In this document: piece by piece, positions 1-11,302 of the stretch | How the letters are laid out: each line of letters starts with the position of its first letter | Numbering within the stretch: the first letter of the stretch is position 1 | Assembly: GCF_037975245.1 (NCBI RefSeq) | Contig: NC_092576.1 | Coordinates: 12,887,111 to 12,951,110, forward strand | Length of the DNA stretch: 64,000 nucleotides | Source: Apostichopus japonicus | Taxonomy: Eukaryota; Echinodermata; Holothuroidea; Aspidochirotida; Stichopodidae | Direction of reading: 5' to 3' | The notes under the pieces: model-generated | The model's database searches: none | The model's input: the letters and a program-made list of their open reading frames with translations, nothing else | What the model was told of the DNA's origin: nothing | Position numbers and translations under genes: made by a program

Positions 1-1718
1 ACAGGAAGCAGAATATGGTCGGTTATATGTTTTACTATGAGAATTTATCTTGAACACAATTTCCAGAACCAAGAAACACGCATTCTTATTTGTTATTTTA
101 TGAAGTAATGAGGTGGTAAAGAATTTCGAGCGTCACATCCCGTCAACTTGAAGTGCAAATATATAGATTTCCACCGAACGACTGGTAGTGTAAAGTCAAT
201 GGCCTGACTTTGCTTAAACGTGTAGCAGCCGACGAACTTTTCTTTATGAAATGTTAGCCTGAGAGTGAAAGACAAGATTATTGTCGGTAACAAGTTAACT
301 GCTAAGAAAATCGTCTAGACATGTCTTCTGTTAACTTCATACATACTCCCTCCATTGGTGGTCAGAGATGAGATATCAGTACCACCAAATCTGTGCAAAA
401 TAAAAGTTGAAAGCAATATTATGAGTAGTGAATGCCACACTGTAAGCTGATAAAATAAATTATCATCTTGAAAGGTTTATGTTTAAGCTCCACTACAAAG
501 ATATTAACATTAACCATTTGGTTAAGTGTAGACTGTATAGTGTACAACTGAACTATGCTTATAGGCATTGAGTTAATTGGATGATCTTTTATTGTGACAC
601 CTACATGTTTATGGGATTACTGGCTCATTTTTTTTTTTTATTGGAGATTGCATGTCATAATTTTGGCGCTATATTGTACAGTTCACTACCAAACATGAAA
701 AGTTTTAACCACATGAGCCAATACAACATTTGTGATATATTAATTAAATTTAATATCAGACATTTATCAAATTAGAGTAAGCTAGGATACAACAGAAGTG
801 TGATGCCTTTTGGTGCTCTATTGATGTATGTGTGCATGGTCTGACTGTTTAATGCCGATCAAACATTAATTGTCCTGAATCAGGATCCATGGGGGTTCAA
901 AACACCCTCTGTATGACCCAAATGCAAAAAACAAATAATGCTAGCTAACCATTATTATAGTAAAATGTACTATTATATATCATTTTGCATCAAGAGACCT
1001 AAACATTGCCTTATTTTGCCAAAGAAAAAGGGGTCCCTCCCCCAGGTTTCAGGAAATATCCCCCCACCAATACACACACAAACACATTTAGCAATTTTCC
1101 ACAACGGACGTAACAGAGAAATTGTACCAAAACTCATTCGATACATTATCTCTCTTATCTTGTCAAAGTTCCTGTCAAAACAGCCAAGTAGTAATAAGTT
1201 CACACTTTCTAAACAGAAAAGTTCCCTGTGGTTACAATATCAAACTGTCCAACACCTTTTTGAAAAACAACACACAATAGGTGGTGTCTAGCTGTGGAAT
1301 GTGGTCTAACTTATTTACTCATCATTTGTTTGAACAAATAAACTGTGTCTGCTGCAGTGGAACATGTCCAGCCAAAATCACTTTTTGGGGATGTAAATCA
1401 AATGAAGACAATTGTCAGGCTATATGCCACTTAAGAACCAGAGGTGGAACCTTTGCAAGTAAATATAGGAACAAAAACTATATACATATAAACTTGTTAA
1501 TGGGGACTAAACCTGCAAAGATTTACAGTACACTTTCTCGGTTCTCACCTACCTTCGTGACCTTTCTGTATGCTTAATACCTATTTGGAAATAGTTATAC
1601 TCAAACACAGCATTCTGCCATGCACTAGGAGTTATTTGCATGACACAAATAACAGATATGATGCCATTCATATTGGAACTAACTACAGAAAGTTATTCTC
1701 TTTTTAAGACATGCTTAC
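1..1718. other. Non-coding, no gene recognised
   Basis: AT-rich sequence with only short open frames lacking family resemblance or flanking splice signals. It lies downstream of the integrase-like exon on the minus strand, so it may be intron or 3' flank of that gene. I could not find the rest of the integrase core (second D and E of the DDE triad) here. Confidence 0.5.
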
Positions 1719-1876
1719 CTCATCATCACCTCAGTAGTGAAATTAGAAGTTGATGCTGCAGTCTTGTCAGGCACTGCCTTAGTCTCAGGCCACTTTGAAT
1801 AGAAGTCACACAGTGTTATTATGTACAGTCGCTTGGCTGTTGTCACTGGTAGAGGACCAATAAGATCAACACCAAC
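1719..1876 (-). CDS. Integrase-core exon (retroelement-type rve fold)
   Basis: A 158-bp exon on the minus strand, with an AG acceptor just before base 1876 (weak pyrimidine tract) and a strong donor AG|GTAAGC after base 1719. It is open throughout, entering in phase 0 and leaving in phase 2. The translation contains GVDLIGPLP followed by TLCDFYSKWPE. That spacing is seen at the start of the rve integrase core of Ty3/Gypsy retrotransposons and of host genes derived from them (GIN1-like, KRBA2-like). The first catalytic Asp is the D of GVDLIG. The rest of the triad would be in other exons that I cannot place. Clean splice borders favour a spliced, possibly host-adopted gene over a dead retrotransposon, but expression cannot be judged. 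Alternative: an intron-bearing retroelement remnant. Confidence 0.6.
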
Positions 1877-2331
1877 CTTTTAAGAAAAAAGACAGCATTG
1901 AGGTGCTGATTTCAAAAACATTTACTAGTTGCAGGCTTTGCCTTGACTGTTGTTCCATTCTATTGCTTCATACTGTACTGTACCATATATTTACAATCGC
2001 TTCAACCACTAAATTAGAAAAATGGTACGCCACTTTTTGCAACTTACAATTATATGTCTATATTGATGGTTGCTCTGCAGTTAGACCAGAGTGTGGCTTA
2101 AAGGTATACTGTATTGGCCCTAAATATGCCAAATTTTCACTATGGACAAAATTCTTTAAGTATGTTTATTACTACCCTGGAGGACATTTACCTCACCGGG
2201 ACATTCAATCAGCTAGTGTCATCATTTAGAATGTATGGCACAATTTGAAGGGGTATTACCCCCAGGAAAGTACTTTTTGAAAACTTCTAGCAATTAAAGT
2301 GGCCAAAGTTTAGGGCCAATACAGACTACCT
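1877..2331. other. Probable intron
   Basis: Sequence between the integrase-like exon and the upstream small open frame on the same strand. No conserved open frame is seen. Confidence 0.3.
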
Positions 2332-2565
2332 TTACACTTGTAAATGTTTAATTTGTCCAGAAAGAGTGACATTAAAGGTGGGATCGCTCGTAATTTCCTC
2401 GTAAATTCTGTCCTTCACACCACCCGATTCAAAAATAATATCAATACTACCCTCTACCGGTTCGTCGCTGTTGTCTCGTAATTTCTCAGCAATCCCGTAT
2501 TTACGGCTAGTAAGCAATAAACGGGTTCGGTTACTTGAACGGTGGCCTTGGCGAAATTCCTGCAT
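2332..2565 (-). CDS. Small open frame, 77 aa, unknown function
   Basis: ATG at 2565 (minus strand), 77 codons, stop at 2334-2332. The protein is mixed and acidic/basic (for example KYGIAEKLRDNSDEP, then SIDIIFESGG), with a composition closer to a real protein than neighbouring frames. No family is recognised. It lies upstream of the integrase-core exon on the same strand and could be a 5' coding exon of that gene. A weak donor (CAA|GTGTAA) lies at the last codons and a better one (AG|GTAGTC) just after the stop. No signal peptide or membrane segment is visible. It may be a chance frame. Confidence 0.35.
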   Translation of the reverse strand: MQEFRQGHRSSNRTRLLLTSRKYGIAEKLRDNSDEPVEGSIDIIFESGGVKDRIYEEITSDPTFNVTLSGQIKHLQV

Positions 2566-3663
2566 AGTTTCTTGTCTGTGGCAGTACACAGGGTTGTAAT
2601 GGAACAACTCCCTGGTCAGTAGTATGCGGTATTACGCCGCGTTTTCGTGTGTGTTGTGTGATACAAAACTCTGTGCTTTGTTTTACGTTCAGAACTTTTC
2701 ACAACTAATGGTCTGTACAGTATAGGTTACGGTCGAGCTTTGCATCAGGCGTAATAGTTTGACCAGGGAGCTGCTACTCTAGCAGTTATCTGTTTTTACT
2801 CTTTTAGGCCTACATGGTGAGCAGTCGAAGTCAAGAAACAGCTCAAGAAACTAAAAGTTATGAACTTTATGTCTGATTCACGCTGACTGGTGTCACAAAA
2901 AGACAAACGCGAATGAGTGAACTATTGGGTATCAAACGTAAAGTCAAGTCCGTCATGTGTGAACAATTGGTATTTCAGCCAATTTAGGTATTAATTATAC
3001 ATAGACAGTGTCACAGCTTACATTGTATTTTATATATAAATTTTAGTTATATATCAGGAGGGAAAGACAAAGCATTTTATGTCATATACCATATATAGAT
3101 AAATATGTATATTTAATTATTTTTGGACTCCTGGCAACGGGCCCTTTAGGCGATCACAAAGCACTTGCCCTAGCTGCACCCCGTCCTCCTAACCGGTGCA
3201 CGTAAACCTTGTCCTTGCACCCCTTTGACCCGAATTAAAAAATAACGAAACTTGAACGGAAAAGGGAAGGAAAATACGTTGCCATAAGGGGCGGCTCCAC
3301 CCTCTTTAGAAAGGATTGGCAAAAGGGGAATAAGTACATGAACAATAAACTAATAGTTATTTCCATTGAAAAGTGTCTCGCTGAGCATCGGCCGTCAAAG
3401 CAAAAAACTTTTTTTTTCTAAATCACGTCAGTGTATTGCTTTCCAGCGTACTGTACTCCCAGAATTGACTATCCTGCTTCTTGTTCCGAACGGCTCCCAA
3501 CGAAATGCCAAAAAGTCGGCAATGGGGTTGGGGTGGGTTACCCAGCTCCACCATGGGGCACCTCATCACGACTGACTCGAATTACAACTCGAAACTTTTC
3601 CTGAAATTGGATTGAATTTAAAAATATATATACTAGCTGTCTGCATGGATCATACTTATCTAT
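2566..3663. other. Intergenic, nothing definite
   Basis: No coding signal found. It includes a GC-richer patch (about 3130-3330) with runs typical of old interspersed repeats and an AT-rich stretch near 3000-3120. Confidence 0.4.
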
Positions 3664-3699
3664 CCCTGGTAGAAATTCCAGTAGAACCCAGTTAAAAAT

Positions 3700-4155
3700 T
3701 CTACTAGGGCCTACTATGTTTAACTGGTTTTTAACTGTGTTTAACTGGGTCTTACTGGGTTCCAACTGGGCTATGCTGAACATGAGCTAGGTTCAACTGG
3801 GTTTACACAATGTTCACCTGGTTTTGTTCAGACGCAACTGACTTTGAACTATGTTTGAACTGATCCAGTTGGGCTTCAACTAGGTTTCACTGGTTTTTGC
3901 ACTAGCCCAACTGGGTTTGAACTATGTTGACTGGTGAACTTGCCCTGTTGGGGTTGAACTAGGTTTCAACTGGTTTTGCACTGGCCCAACTGGGTTTGGA
4001 TTATTGGCTGGTGAACTGGCCCAGCTGGGGTTTAACTAGGTTTCACTGGTTTGCACAAGCCCAACTGGGTTTGAACTATGTTTACTGGTGAGCTTGCCCT
4101 ATTGGGGTTGAACTAGGTTTCACACTGGTCCAACTGGGTTTGGACTATGTTGACT
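3700..4155. repeat. Left subterminal satellite, roughly 80-bp unit
   Basis: Imperfect tandem units, each holding 'cccaactgggtttg', 'aactatgtt', 'ctggtgaact' and 'ggttgaactaggtttcac'. At least three consecutive long units are visible after 3900, with shorter degenerate units before. It lies just inside the left TIR of the element at 3664-6554. Confidence 0.7.
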
Positions 4156-5584
4156 GCTTTTATTTTAGGCGTAATTATCAAGAATATTATAATGTAAGTT
4201 CGTAAGCGGTAACCGTATCGTGATATATTGAAAATGCTAAATTAGCCAACTTATGAGGGGTGTAAAATAAATCTTTGTCATATTTATCACAGTTATGATT
4301 AAACGATTACATTTTTGTACCGCAATGATTAAAAATGCGAAATATTTACTATAAAATAATTTTGAAAAAATTATGTTATACTTTGTTCGTCGATTTGAAC
4401 AACTGGTAGGCAAAATGCCTTCCTAGTGGAAAATAGTATGATCCGACTAAATTTGAACTTTGACATTTGTCCCTTGCGTTAGAGCTAAATTTATAAATTC
4501 CGAATCCGCAAACCACATACGCCAACAGAAGCTTCGCAGAATTATCGCATTTGTAACCGATTTTGCCAACAATTTTAAATTATTACCGCGGCTAAGTTCC
4601 CTCCTTTGTGATCTTTTGCAGTATCTTTATATTATTGACACATACTTGTAACATTATAATTGATTGTAAACGTGCTCTTTATCATAAATATTTGAATTGA
4701 ACAGAAACTTATTCTATAGTGACCTAGGACTATAGTATAGGCTAGGCCTAACAAACCGGTTCCCTACTAGGTATACCACATGGTGCAATTGCTAACGTTA
4801 GACATATCCTAACGTTATAGTTGCCTACAGTAGCTATAGGGACCTAACCTAGTTATACTCAAGTTAACACAAATATTTAGCCGGATGATTTTAGGAAAGT
4901 TATCGTCAGCTAGCAAACATAATAGCAATTTTCAAAATTTACGCAATTGCCTTGATTGTTGTTTTAAACATGAAGTGTCCTATTGCCGGCATAATAACAT
5001 ACTTTGCAAAATTCATTAGCCTAGTGAAGTGTAAAGCATACACGTATATGCTACAAATGTGAGGATGCCCTACACTGAACATCATGAAAATATGATTAAA
5101 CTATCAATCTAATTTAAAGTGAGGCTTCATTTGTACAGTGTAAGATGGTCAGCTCTTACATAAAGTTTTGTTTTGTACCATAGTTTTACTTGTTTATTAG
5201 TGCACTGTGCAGTGCTCACTGACACTGTACAGAGGGCTATACATTTGTACAGTATATTTGTATGTTGTCTTGTGGCAGCATAAGGGTTGATTTAATAACA
5301 AAGTTCTGTCTCTCTTCTGGGTTGCTAGGCAACTATCTTGTTCTTCCTGGAAATTAGCCCTCACAGGAAATGGGGTCTGTGTGTATATATTTTAGGAACA
5401 AAGGAGTTTAGTGAGGGTAAAGGGAGTTGGCAGTTGGCTATGAGTATCTGTGCAAGGCAGTTGTAAAAGAAGAGAAAGATAGTTTAGTTTAATGGCTGGA
5501 TAGTTTGTTTTAAACCTTAATTTACATACAGTAGTTCAGGTTACTGTAGACCTTATTATTTTATGGAAGTTGTGATATTCAACT

Positions 5585-5765
5585 GACAGTCTGGGACACT
5601 ATTTATTATTAAGGATACTATTTACTATAAAGGATATTATTTTACAATAAAGGATATTCCAGGACACCATCACTTATAAAGGACATTATTTTACTACAAA
5701 GGATATTGACATTATTTTAATGAAAGGATACCCTGGAACACATATAAATTAAAGGATACTTTTTT
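5585..5765. repeat. Degenerate short tandem repeat
   Basis: Repeated words 'aaaggata' and 'ggacaccat / ggatattatttta' recur about every 25-50 bp, inside the transposon at 3664-6554. Confidence 0.5.
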
Positions 5766-6239
5766 AATGGGATCGGACATTCGTAATACCATTTATTGGG
5801 TTCAACTATACTGATGTCGTAGAATATCTGATGTCGTGGAAGATCTGAGGTCGTAGAATACTTCAATGTCACCAGCAGGCCAACTCACCAGAACAGACTT
5901 TTAAATTAAGTGTATTTCTTTATATTTTGGGTGCGCACCTCACGACTGTAAGTTGTTTCATTTAATTCTTTGACTGGGCCCAGATCAGCTGTACATTGTT
6001 TGTTATTCATAATTATAATTTCTTTTGATCCAATCCAGTTGATTTCTCCATTTTTTTATGTGTCTTGCTCTGTGTTAGGTCATCACACCAAACCCAGAGT
6101 TCTCTGATCAAGAACAAACATTTATTTTCAGTGGCTAACACCCTTACATACAGTATAGATCTACTGTTAAAAATGAAAACTTCTTATAGTGTGGTGTTAC
6201 TATATAAGTGTAGATAACACCAGTTGAGAATCCCAGTTC

Positions 6240-6480
6240 AAACTATTTAAAAATATAAGCAGTAAAACATAGTTCACCCAGTTTAACCTAGCAAAACATA
6301 GTTGACCCAGTTGAACCCAGTAAAACATAGTTGACCCAGTAAAACATAGTTGAACCCAGTAAAACATAGTTGGACCCAGTAAACATAGTTGAACCATTTG
6401 GACCCAGTAAACATAGTTGAACCAGTTGGACCCAGTAAAACATAGTTGAACCAGTTGGGAACCCCAGTTCACCCATTTCA
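6240..6480. repeat. Right subterminal satellite, roughly 20-bp unit
   Basis: Tandem copies of 'cccagtaaaacatagttga' with small length changes. On the reverse strand this matches the words of the left array (AACTATGTT, ACTGGG), so the two arrays are inverted relative to one another. The open frames here are by-products of the repeat. Confidence 0.75.
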
Positions 6481-6554
6481 ACCTAGTTCAAATTTGGGCC
6501 AATTTCCGTATAGAAAATTCCAGTTCAAAAGTTCAACTGGAATTTCCACCAGGG

Positions 6555-7984
6555 ATTGTGTGACCATATAGGCGTACGGGCTCTATATAGTCAACCAGGA
6601 GAGACTGGGGGGAAGCTTTTTTTCTTGCCACAAAAAATTAAACATTGCCCGGAAGTTCCTAGCACGATTAATTCATTTCAAACTTCGACGGCAATGAAGG
6701 ACAAAGAGAACCATATAGGCCTATGCCTGACTATAAGATCATTGAACCATCACGAACAACTCCGAATAATCTTCCATTTGCCGATTCATTACACTGGGAA
6801 TAAGGGGTGGGGTGGGGCTTTCCATTTGATTCGCAAGTATATTGAACGGTCACCACAACAAGGGTGTATAGCTTGGGACTAGCACAGAGAGACTTGTCAA
6901 CCTTGTGAACTTTTTTGGGGGTGAGATGCGTGGGGGGGGGGGAGTCGGCAAACTAAAACATACAGGGTAAACAGAGGGGAGGAAAGAGGTCAAAAAAGAA
7001 AGAGAGAAAGACAGATGAAGGGATAGAGGAAGAAAGTAAAGAAAATGTGGAGATGGAGGCTAGGGATAGAGATAGATATGATATGAAAGTACAGAGAAAA
7101 AAAACCAAGAGCAGAAAAATGGAGATCACTGGGATACTGTCAAATACACAAGAAGAATATACAATCTAAATACTGGAATTAAATAATGCACAACATAGAT
7201 ACAGCTTTATGACATCAACAAATCAAAGGGAAAGGATATAATGTTTCAAGGATGCTGGAAAATAAGACGCAACAGAAGATGATTATTGTTTCTGATCTAT
7301 TAGGCTTCTTCTCTCTACTGCTACCAGGATGTAAGAGACCACAGGGACTCACACAACTCTTTAAGTTGTGATGACCTCTGACCCTTACTATGCCTAACTG
7401 TTATCTTGCCAGGAAATAAATACACCAGTGCATGAGAGGAGGTGAGAGACAGGACTGATTGATCGTGTCGATAGGGGTACATGTGATTCAAGAAGATAGA
7501 TGTAAAGATTAGCATCGTTTGGACACTTCAAATGGGACCCCTCCCAACCCCCCCCCCCCACACCCTCTCCCACGTTCAAATCATATCCCCTCCTGGCAAC
7601 GGAAATGAACACCAGTATAAATAAACCGATACAGATATTTATACACGCTGTGCGTGTAGGCCTATATACAATAATATAAAGCTGGCCATTCTCTGATTGT
7701 TACTCCTTGATTGAATTTCCCCAACCTTGCCCACCTTGACTTAGAGGGTGGCCAAGCTCCTGATTCACAGTCATAGCTACTATCGAACAAAAGTGACGAA
7801 AGCAATTTATCTCAATCTGGTGATGCAGATGTATCATTGGCTGCTAATCCAACGTTTGTGAATGTCGCACAACCTGTCAACAAAAGTCTGGGAAAAGTGC
7901 TTGCCCCTGCCATATGTATGATCTCTTTTGTTCAGGATCATGTAAATGTGGCAATGTGTATTCGTATAGTCTGAGGTTTCTCTC
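6555..7984. other. Intergenic, simple repeats only
   Basis: No gene recognised. It contains a G-run near 6930, a purine-rich tract (about 6960-7110) and a C-run near 7545-7560. It lies just downstream (minus-strand sense) of the terminal exon at 7985-8079 and so may include its 3' UTR. Confidence 0.4.
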
Positions 7985-8079
7985 CTATGCTGCTCCATAT
8001 CTAATCCTACTGGTGACATTGGACAGAACATTGGCAGATGGCTTCTTGAGAGGTGTTGAAGTAACTGGATCAGGAGTAT
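7985..8079 (-). CDS. Terminal coding exon, unrecognised gene
   Basis: Minus-strand exon with acceptor CTACAG before 8079 and an in-frame TAG at 7987-7985. It starts in phase 1, matching the phase-1 donor of the exon at 8935-9035. The joined protein is continuous and ends in a basic, Ser/Thr/Pro-rich tail that includes TPLKKPSANVLSNVTSR and ends RYGAA. No domain or family is recognised. The intron between the two exons contains a Penelope-like fragment. Support comes from splice sites and phase only. Confidence 0.5.
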
Positions 8080-8242
8080 CTGTAGAGATTACATAAAACA
8101 AGAGTTACTAGATTGCAAGTATCCTGCTATAGCTTCTATGGCTGTGACTAAAAATATACCTTTTGTTTAGAACTTATCACACTTATGCAGCACTGGAAAC
8201 TGATATTTCAATTTAAATGGTGTCATTGAGTTTAGAGGACAT

Positions 8243-8490
8243 TGAAGTTACAAGTATGTTGGTGAAACCAAGACCACCCTCAAGAAGCAGTTCTAGTCAC
8301 AAGTCAATACCATGAAAATGGAGACTCCAGTAGGGGAACACTTTCAGCTCCCCAATCATACCATTAAAGACATGTCCCAACAGGTAACTAAATTCGTAGA
8401 CTAACCATCTCAGACATAGTACACCACAGCAGAGATAGAGAGAGCGGACGGAATGCCCTAGCACCATTGGGCTCAATATACAGGAAGGAC
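8243..8490 (+). pseudogene. Penelope-like element 3' fragment (GIY-YIG region)
   Basis: Plus-strand frame reads KYVGETKTTLKKQF, then after a stop TPVGEHFQLPNHTIKDM, and further on a broken 'LAPLGLNIQEG'-like tail. The order YVGET, then VGEHFN.PNH, then RLNTLAP.GLN is that of the C-terminal GIY-YIG endonuclease region of Penelope-like retroelements. Internal stops show it is dead. The reverse transcriptase part is not seen upstream. It lies inside an intron of the minus-strand gene with exons at 7985-8079 and 8935-9035. Confidence 0.55.
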
Positions 8491-8934
8491 ATGACTAACT
8501 TTATCCTGCTCCATCTCTGTATTCTGCTATCGTTTATTCGCCCTCTCTCCTTACTTAATCCTCGCTTTGTACTCCACAGTTTATCTAAATACCTCTGCTT
8601 TCACTGACTCCTTTTGTTTAATACACCATTAACTTCTTTCTTTGTGTTCACCATGTCCTCTCTGTTCCAGACTCTATTGTGTCTCTTGAATTTACTGTTA
8701 CTAGTCAGTTTGCCTCTAAAGAAGATCCTGATAATATCAGGCCCACTTACTTTTATAAATTTTCATACACATGTATGCTTTTTAGTGGATGAGCAATATG
8801 CTACCATTTTTTTCTTTTCTTTTGGAATTTTATGAGAATGAAATTGTATTATTTTTCTGATCATATCAGATCAGATAAGATTAGCACTGCTCTTCCAGTC
8901 TGTAATTCATGCAAGGATAAACATATAAATTTAC
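8491..8934. other. Intron remainder
   Basis: Pyrimidine-rich then AT-rich intron sequence between the Penelope-like fragment and the exon at 8935-9035. No other feature seen. Confidence 0.35.
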
Positions 8935-9035
8935 CTTCTCCTTCCTGAGTGTCAACTGATCTTTCTGTGGTGACAGCTGCTGAGAATGCCTCTGCTTGAC
9001 TTTCAGCATCTTTCCGGAAAAGATGCATTTGAAAC
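8935..9035 (-). CDS. Internal coding exon, unrecognised gene
   Basis: A 101-bp minus-strand exon, acceptor ...TATAG before 9035 and donor GAAG|GTAAAT after 8935. One frame is open (enters phase 2, leaves phase 1) and encodes FQMHLFRKDAESQAEAFS followed by a Thr/Glu-rich stretch. Phase 1 at the donor matches the next exon at 7985-8079. No family recognised; alternative: a chance open stretch with splice-like borders. Confidence 0.45.
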
Positions 9036-9391
9036 CTATACAATGAAACAAAAAAAATTGTCCGTAAATCATATAACTGAAATAGTCATTTTACTGTACA
9101 CCCCAAGCTTGATTGTATGCGTAATGAATCTGGTAATGACCAAATCATTACAAACATACATGTTTTTATCATACCTACCCAAGAAAAAATATGAAAGAGA
9201 AAAGTAACAAACAAGCACTTAGGCAGATTTCAATAATAACATATTGTTAACCCACATTGATTTAAACCCAGATAAGGATGAGATATTCTTTCATACTCTT
9301 CTTCAACATATCCATAAACCGCGGTACCTTTCAAGAATTGTAAGGATAATTTTGTGTTGCCCAACTGCTTGCCCAACAACTTGAGCTCACA

Positions 9392-9783
9392 TGTCAATGC
9401 AAGGGCGTAGGAACCGGGGGGCTGGGGGGCGCCAGCCCCCCAGTGAAAAATATGGATGGGCGGAAGTATCATTCCGCCCCCCCCCCCCCCCCGCTTGGCA
9501 AGTCAGAAAACCCCTTTTTCATTTCCAAATGAGAAAAAAATCTCATTTGGAGCACCAAATTGCATCTAAGGCCAGGTGAAAATGCAAAAGTTTTTACAAG
9601 ATGGAGTGGGTGTTGAAGTGTGCTACATTGCACCAAATTGCATCTGAGGCCACCTGGAAATGCCAACAAATTTGAAAGGGGAGGGGGTGTCCCCCTCCCC
9701 TTAGACCCCTCCTCCAGGCCGGCCATCAGTCTTCAGCCCCCCCCCCCCACTCAAAAGTACCTTCCTACGCCACTGTGTCAATG
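9392..9783. mobile_element. hAT-type miniature element with 8-bp target duplication
   Basis: Element body 9400-9775 (376 bp). The right end inverted reads CAGTGGCGTAGGAA; the left end is CAAGGGCGTAGGAA. It is flanked on both sides by the perfect 8-bp duplication TGTCAATG (9392-9399 and 9776-9783), the target-site length of hAT transposons. The interior is GC-rich with C/G runs and non-coding. Lone ends of similar sequence (CAGTGGCGTAACCA) occur near 14253, 16365 and 16650. Confidence 0.8.
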
Positions 9784-11042
9784 TAAAATTTACTATGTAA
9801 ACTTCCTGTCTTAGTGAACTGATTGGTTTCATATCGCTAAAAGATGTCCAGTCTTTTGATCAAAGTTTGATGTACACTCATTATTTACCTACTGTGTAAA
9901 CTTCCTGTTTATGTGAGCAGTTGGTTTCATGAGTGAGAATTGAGATGCTAGCTTGCTCCATGACATAAGCCCACCATTGTGAAAAATTCCTGTTTACATG
10001 AATAGCTTGATTTCAGACTACCATTAATTTAACGCTAGATTACTCTCCACAAGAGATAGTTTCGGCCACCAAATTTAATAGATATTATAATTTTTGAACA
10101 CTAAACATCAGATCATTCACAAGAAGCTGAACAAAAACAAGCATAGTACTGACTATATATAAAAAATATGATAACTTAGCACAGCATCATAAAGTATGAG
10201 CATCAGACCTACACAAAAAAAACTGGTACTTTCTTACCTCCAGGCATGGCTATATAAAGGTTTATATAGGTATAGCTATATGTACTATGGTCCCTCAATT
10301 TGTGAGGCTAATTTACCTAATTTCTTGCATAGCAGTTGGGTTCCTTCAAAAATCCCCAACACAGAAATGTACACATGATTGCTGGAATATTGGACAGACA
10401 GTCAGTAGATAACAGTATAACACCATGTTGCCCAAATGAACCATTAAAACTTGATTGCATATATGCTGGCTGTGGCTGACCTTAGAAAAACCTAAGGTCT
10501 AGTTGCATACGCAGCGGTGTGAAAACATGTGAATCAGTTAGGAGTGATTCTAAATTATTTATGTAGATGCATTATTTTTATAGGAAAAAATGCAGGTCCA
10601 TGTGGTTGTACTTGTACAGCACAGTAGGCCTTCCTCACTGGTGTATATTACAAAATTAGGGAATACAGTTACTATGAACACTAAATTCAGATACTTATTA
10701 CTAATACTATAGGCCTTAGTCCTATGTTATATGCCTAGTTAATTATGACTGGGCATAGGTGAGGCTTTTCTTTCAAATGCTCATTCACAAGAATTATTCT
10801 TCAAACAAGGACAGCTGATAACAATTTAGAACCTGGAGGGGGTGGGATGAACAGATCACCTAGGCCTAGTGGTTAGAAAGTATATTTCCATCAATTTGTT
10901 GAGGCAAAAACAGTTTACTTTTTGGTGATGAGAAGGCCCAGCTTTCCATGGCATAAATATGAGGAGTGAAACTAAAGACCCCCAGTCCCTGTCAGTCTTC
11001 TTTAGGAAGGATATTTTAATTTTTAACTGTATACAGTACAAA
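9784..11042. other. Intron or intergenic, nothing definite
   Basis: AT-rich sequence without convincing exons. A donor-like AG|GTAAGA on the minus strand lies near 10236, but the sequence before it is not a credible coding exon. Confidence 0.35.
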
Positions 11043-11302
11043 GTGGCTATTCTTACGACTAGTTGTAAGAATAATTTCCGACTACGCATGGGCAGTTGCT
11101 ATTTTTATGATTAGGAGCACTAATTTTACGACGAGGAGTAACAATAACTTCCGGTTAGGGTTAGGATTGAGGTTTAGGGTTATGTTTAGGGTTACCCCAA
11201 CTACATGCGCAGTTGCTTTATTTACTTTACTGCACTTGAATTTGGCTTTGTCGTAAGAATAGTTTATAAATAATTGTTACGACTAGTTGTAAGAATAGCC
11301 AC
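11043..11302. mobile_element. 260-bp miniature inverted-repeat element with telomere-like core
   Basis: Both ends begin GTGGCTATTCTTAC and the inverted match runs for about 33 bp (11043-11075 against 11270-11302) with a few mismatches. A second internal inverted pair 'cgcagttgct' / 'gggcagttgct' is also visible. The centre (about 11152-11196) is degenerate TTAGGG repeat. No coding capacity and no certain target duplication. Confidence 0.7.

Larger units (their letters stand above)
3664..6554. mobile_element. Unclassified DNA transposon with 24-bp TIRs
   Basis: Left end begins CCCTGGTAGAAATTCC and the inverted right end CCCTGGTGGAAATTCC. The match continues to 24 bp (about 3664-3687 and 6531-6554) with two mismatches. 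No target duplication is certain; AT flanks both ends but could belong to the TIR. Inside each end is a satellite array built from AACTGGGTT / AACTATGTT words, in opposite orientation at the two ends (about 3700-4155 and 6240-6480). The 2 kb interior has no recognisable transposase, so it looks non-autonomous. The superfamily is not assignable from what I can see. Confidence 0.65.

Noticed and set aside
893-930. 'ggttcaa'-type motif that might suggest a tRNA T-arm
   Set aside because: No acceptor or anticodon stem pairs around it. No tRNA or rRNA gene was supported anywhere in the window.
6200-6481. Trp/Val/Gln/Leu-repeat frames near 6.2-6.5 kb
   Set aside because: Translation of the 20-bp subterminal satellite.
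9230-9472. Minus-strand frame containing KLLGKQLGNTKLSLQFLKG with a donor-like GTACCG
   Set aside because: It looked exon-like, but there is no pyrimidine-rich acceptor, and its 5' part runs into the hAT miniature element.
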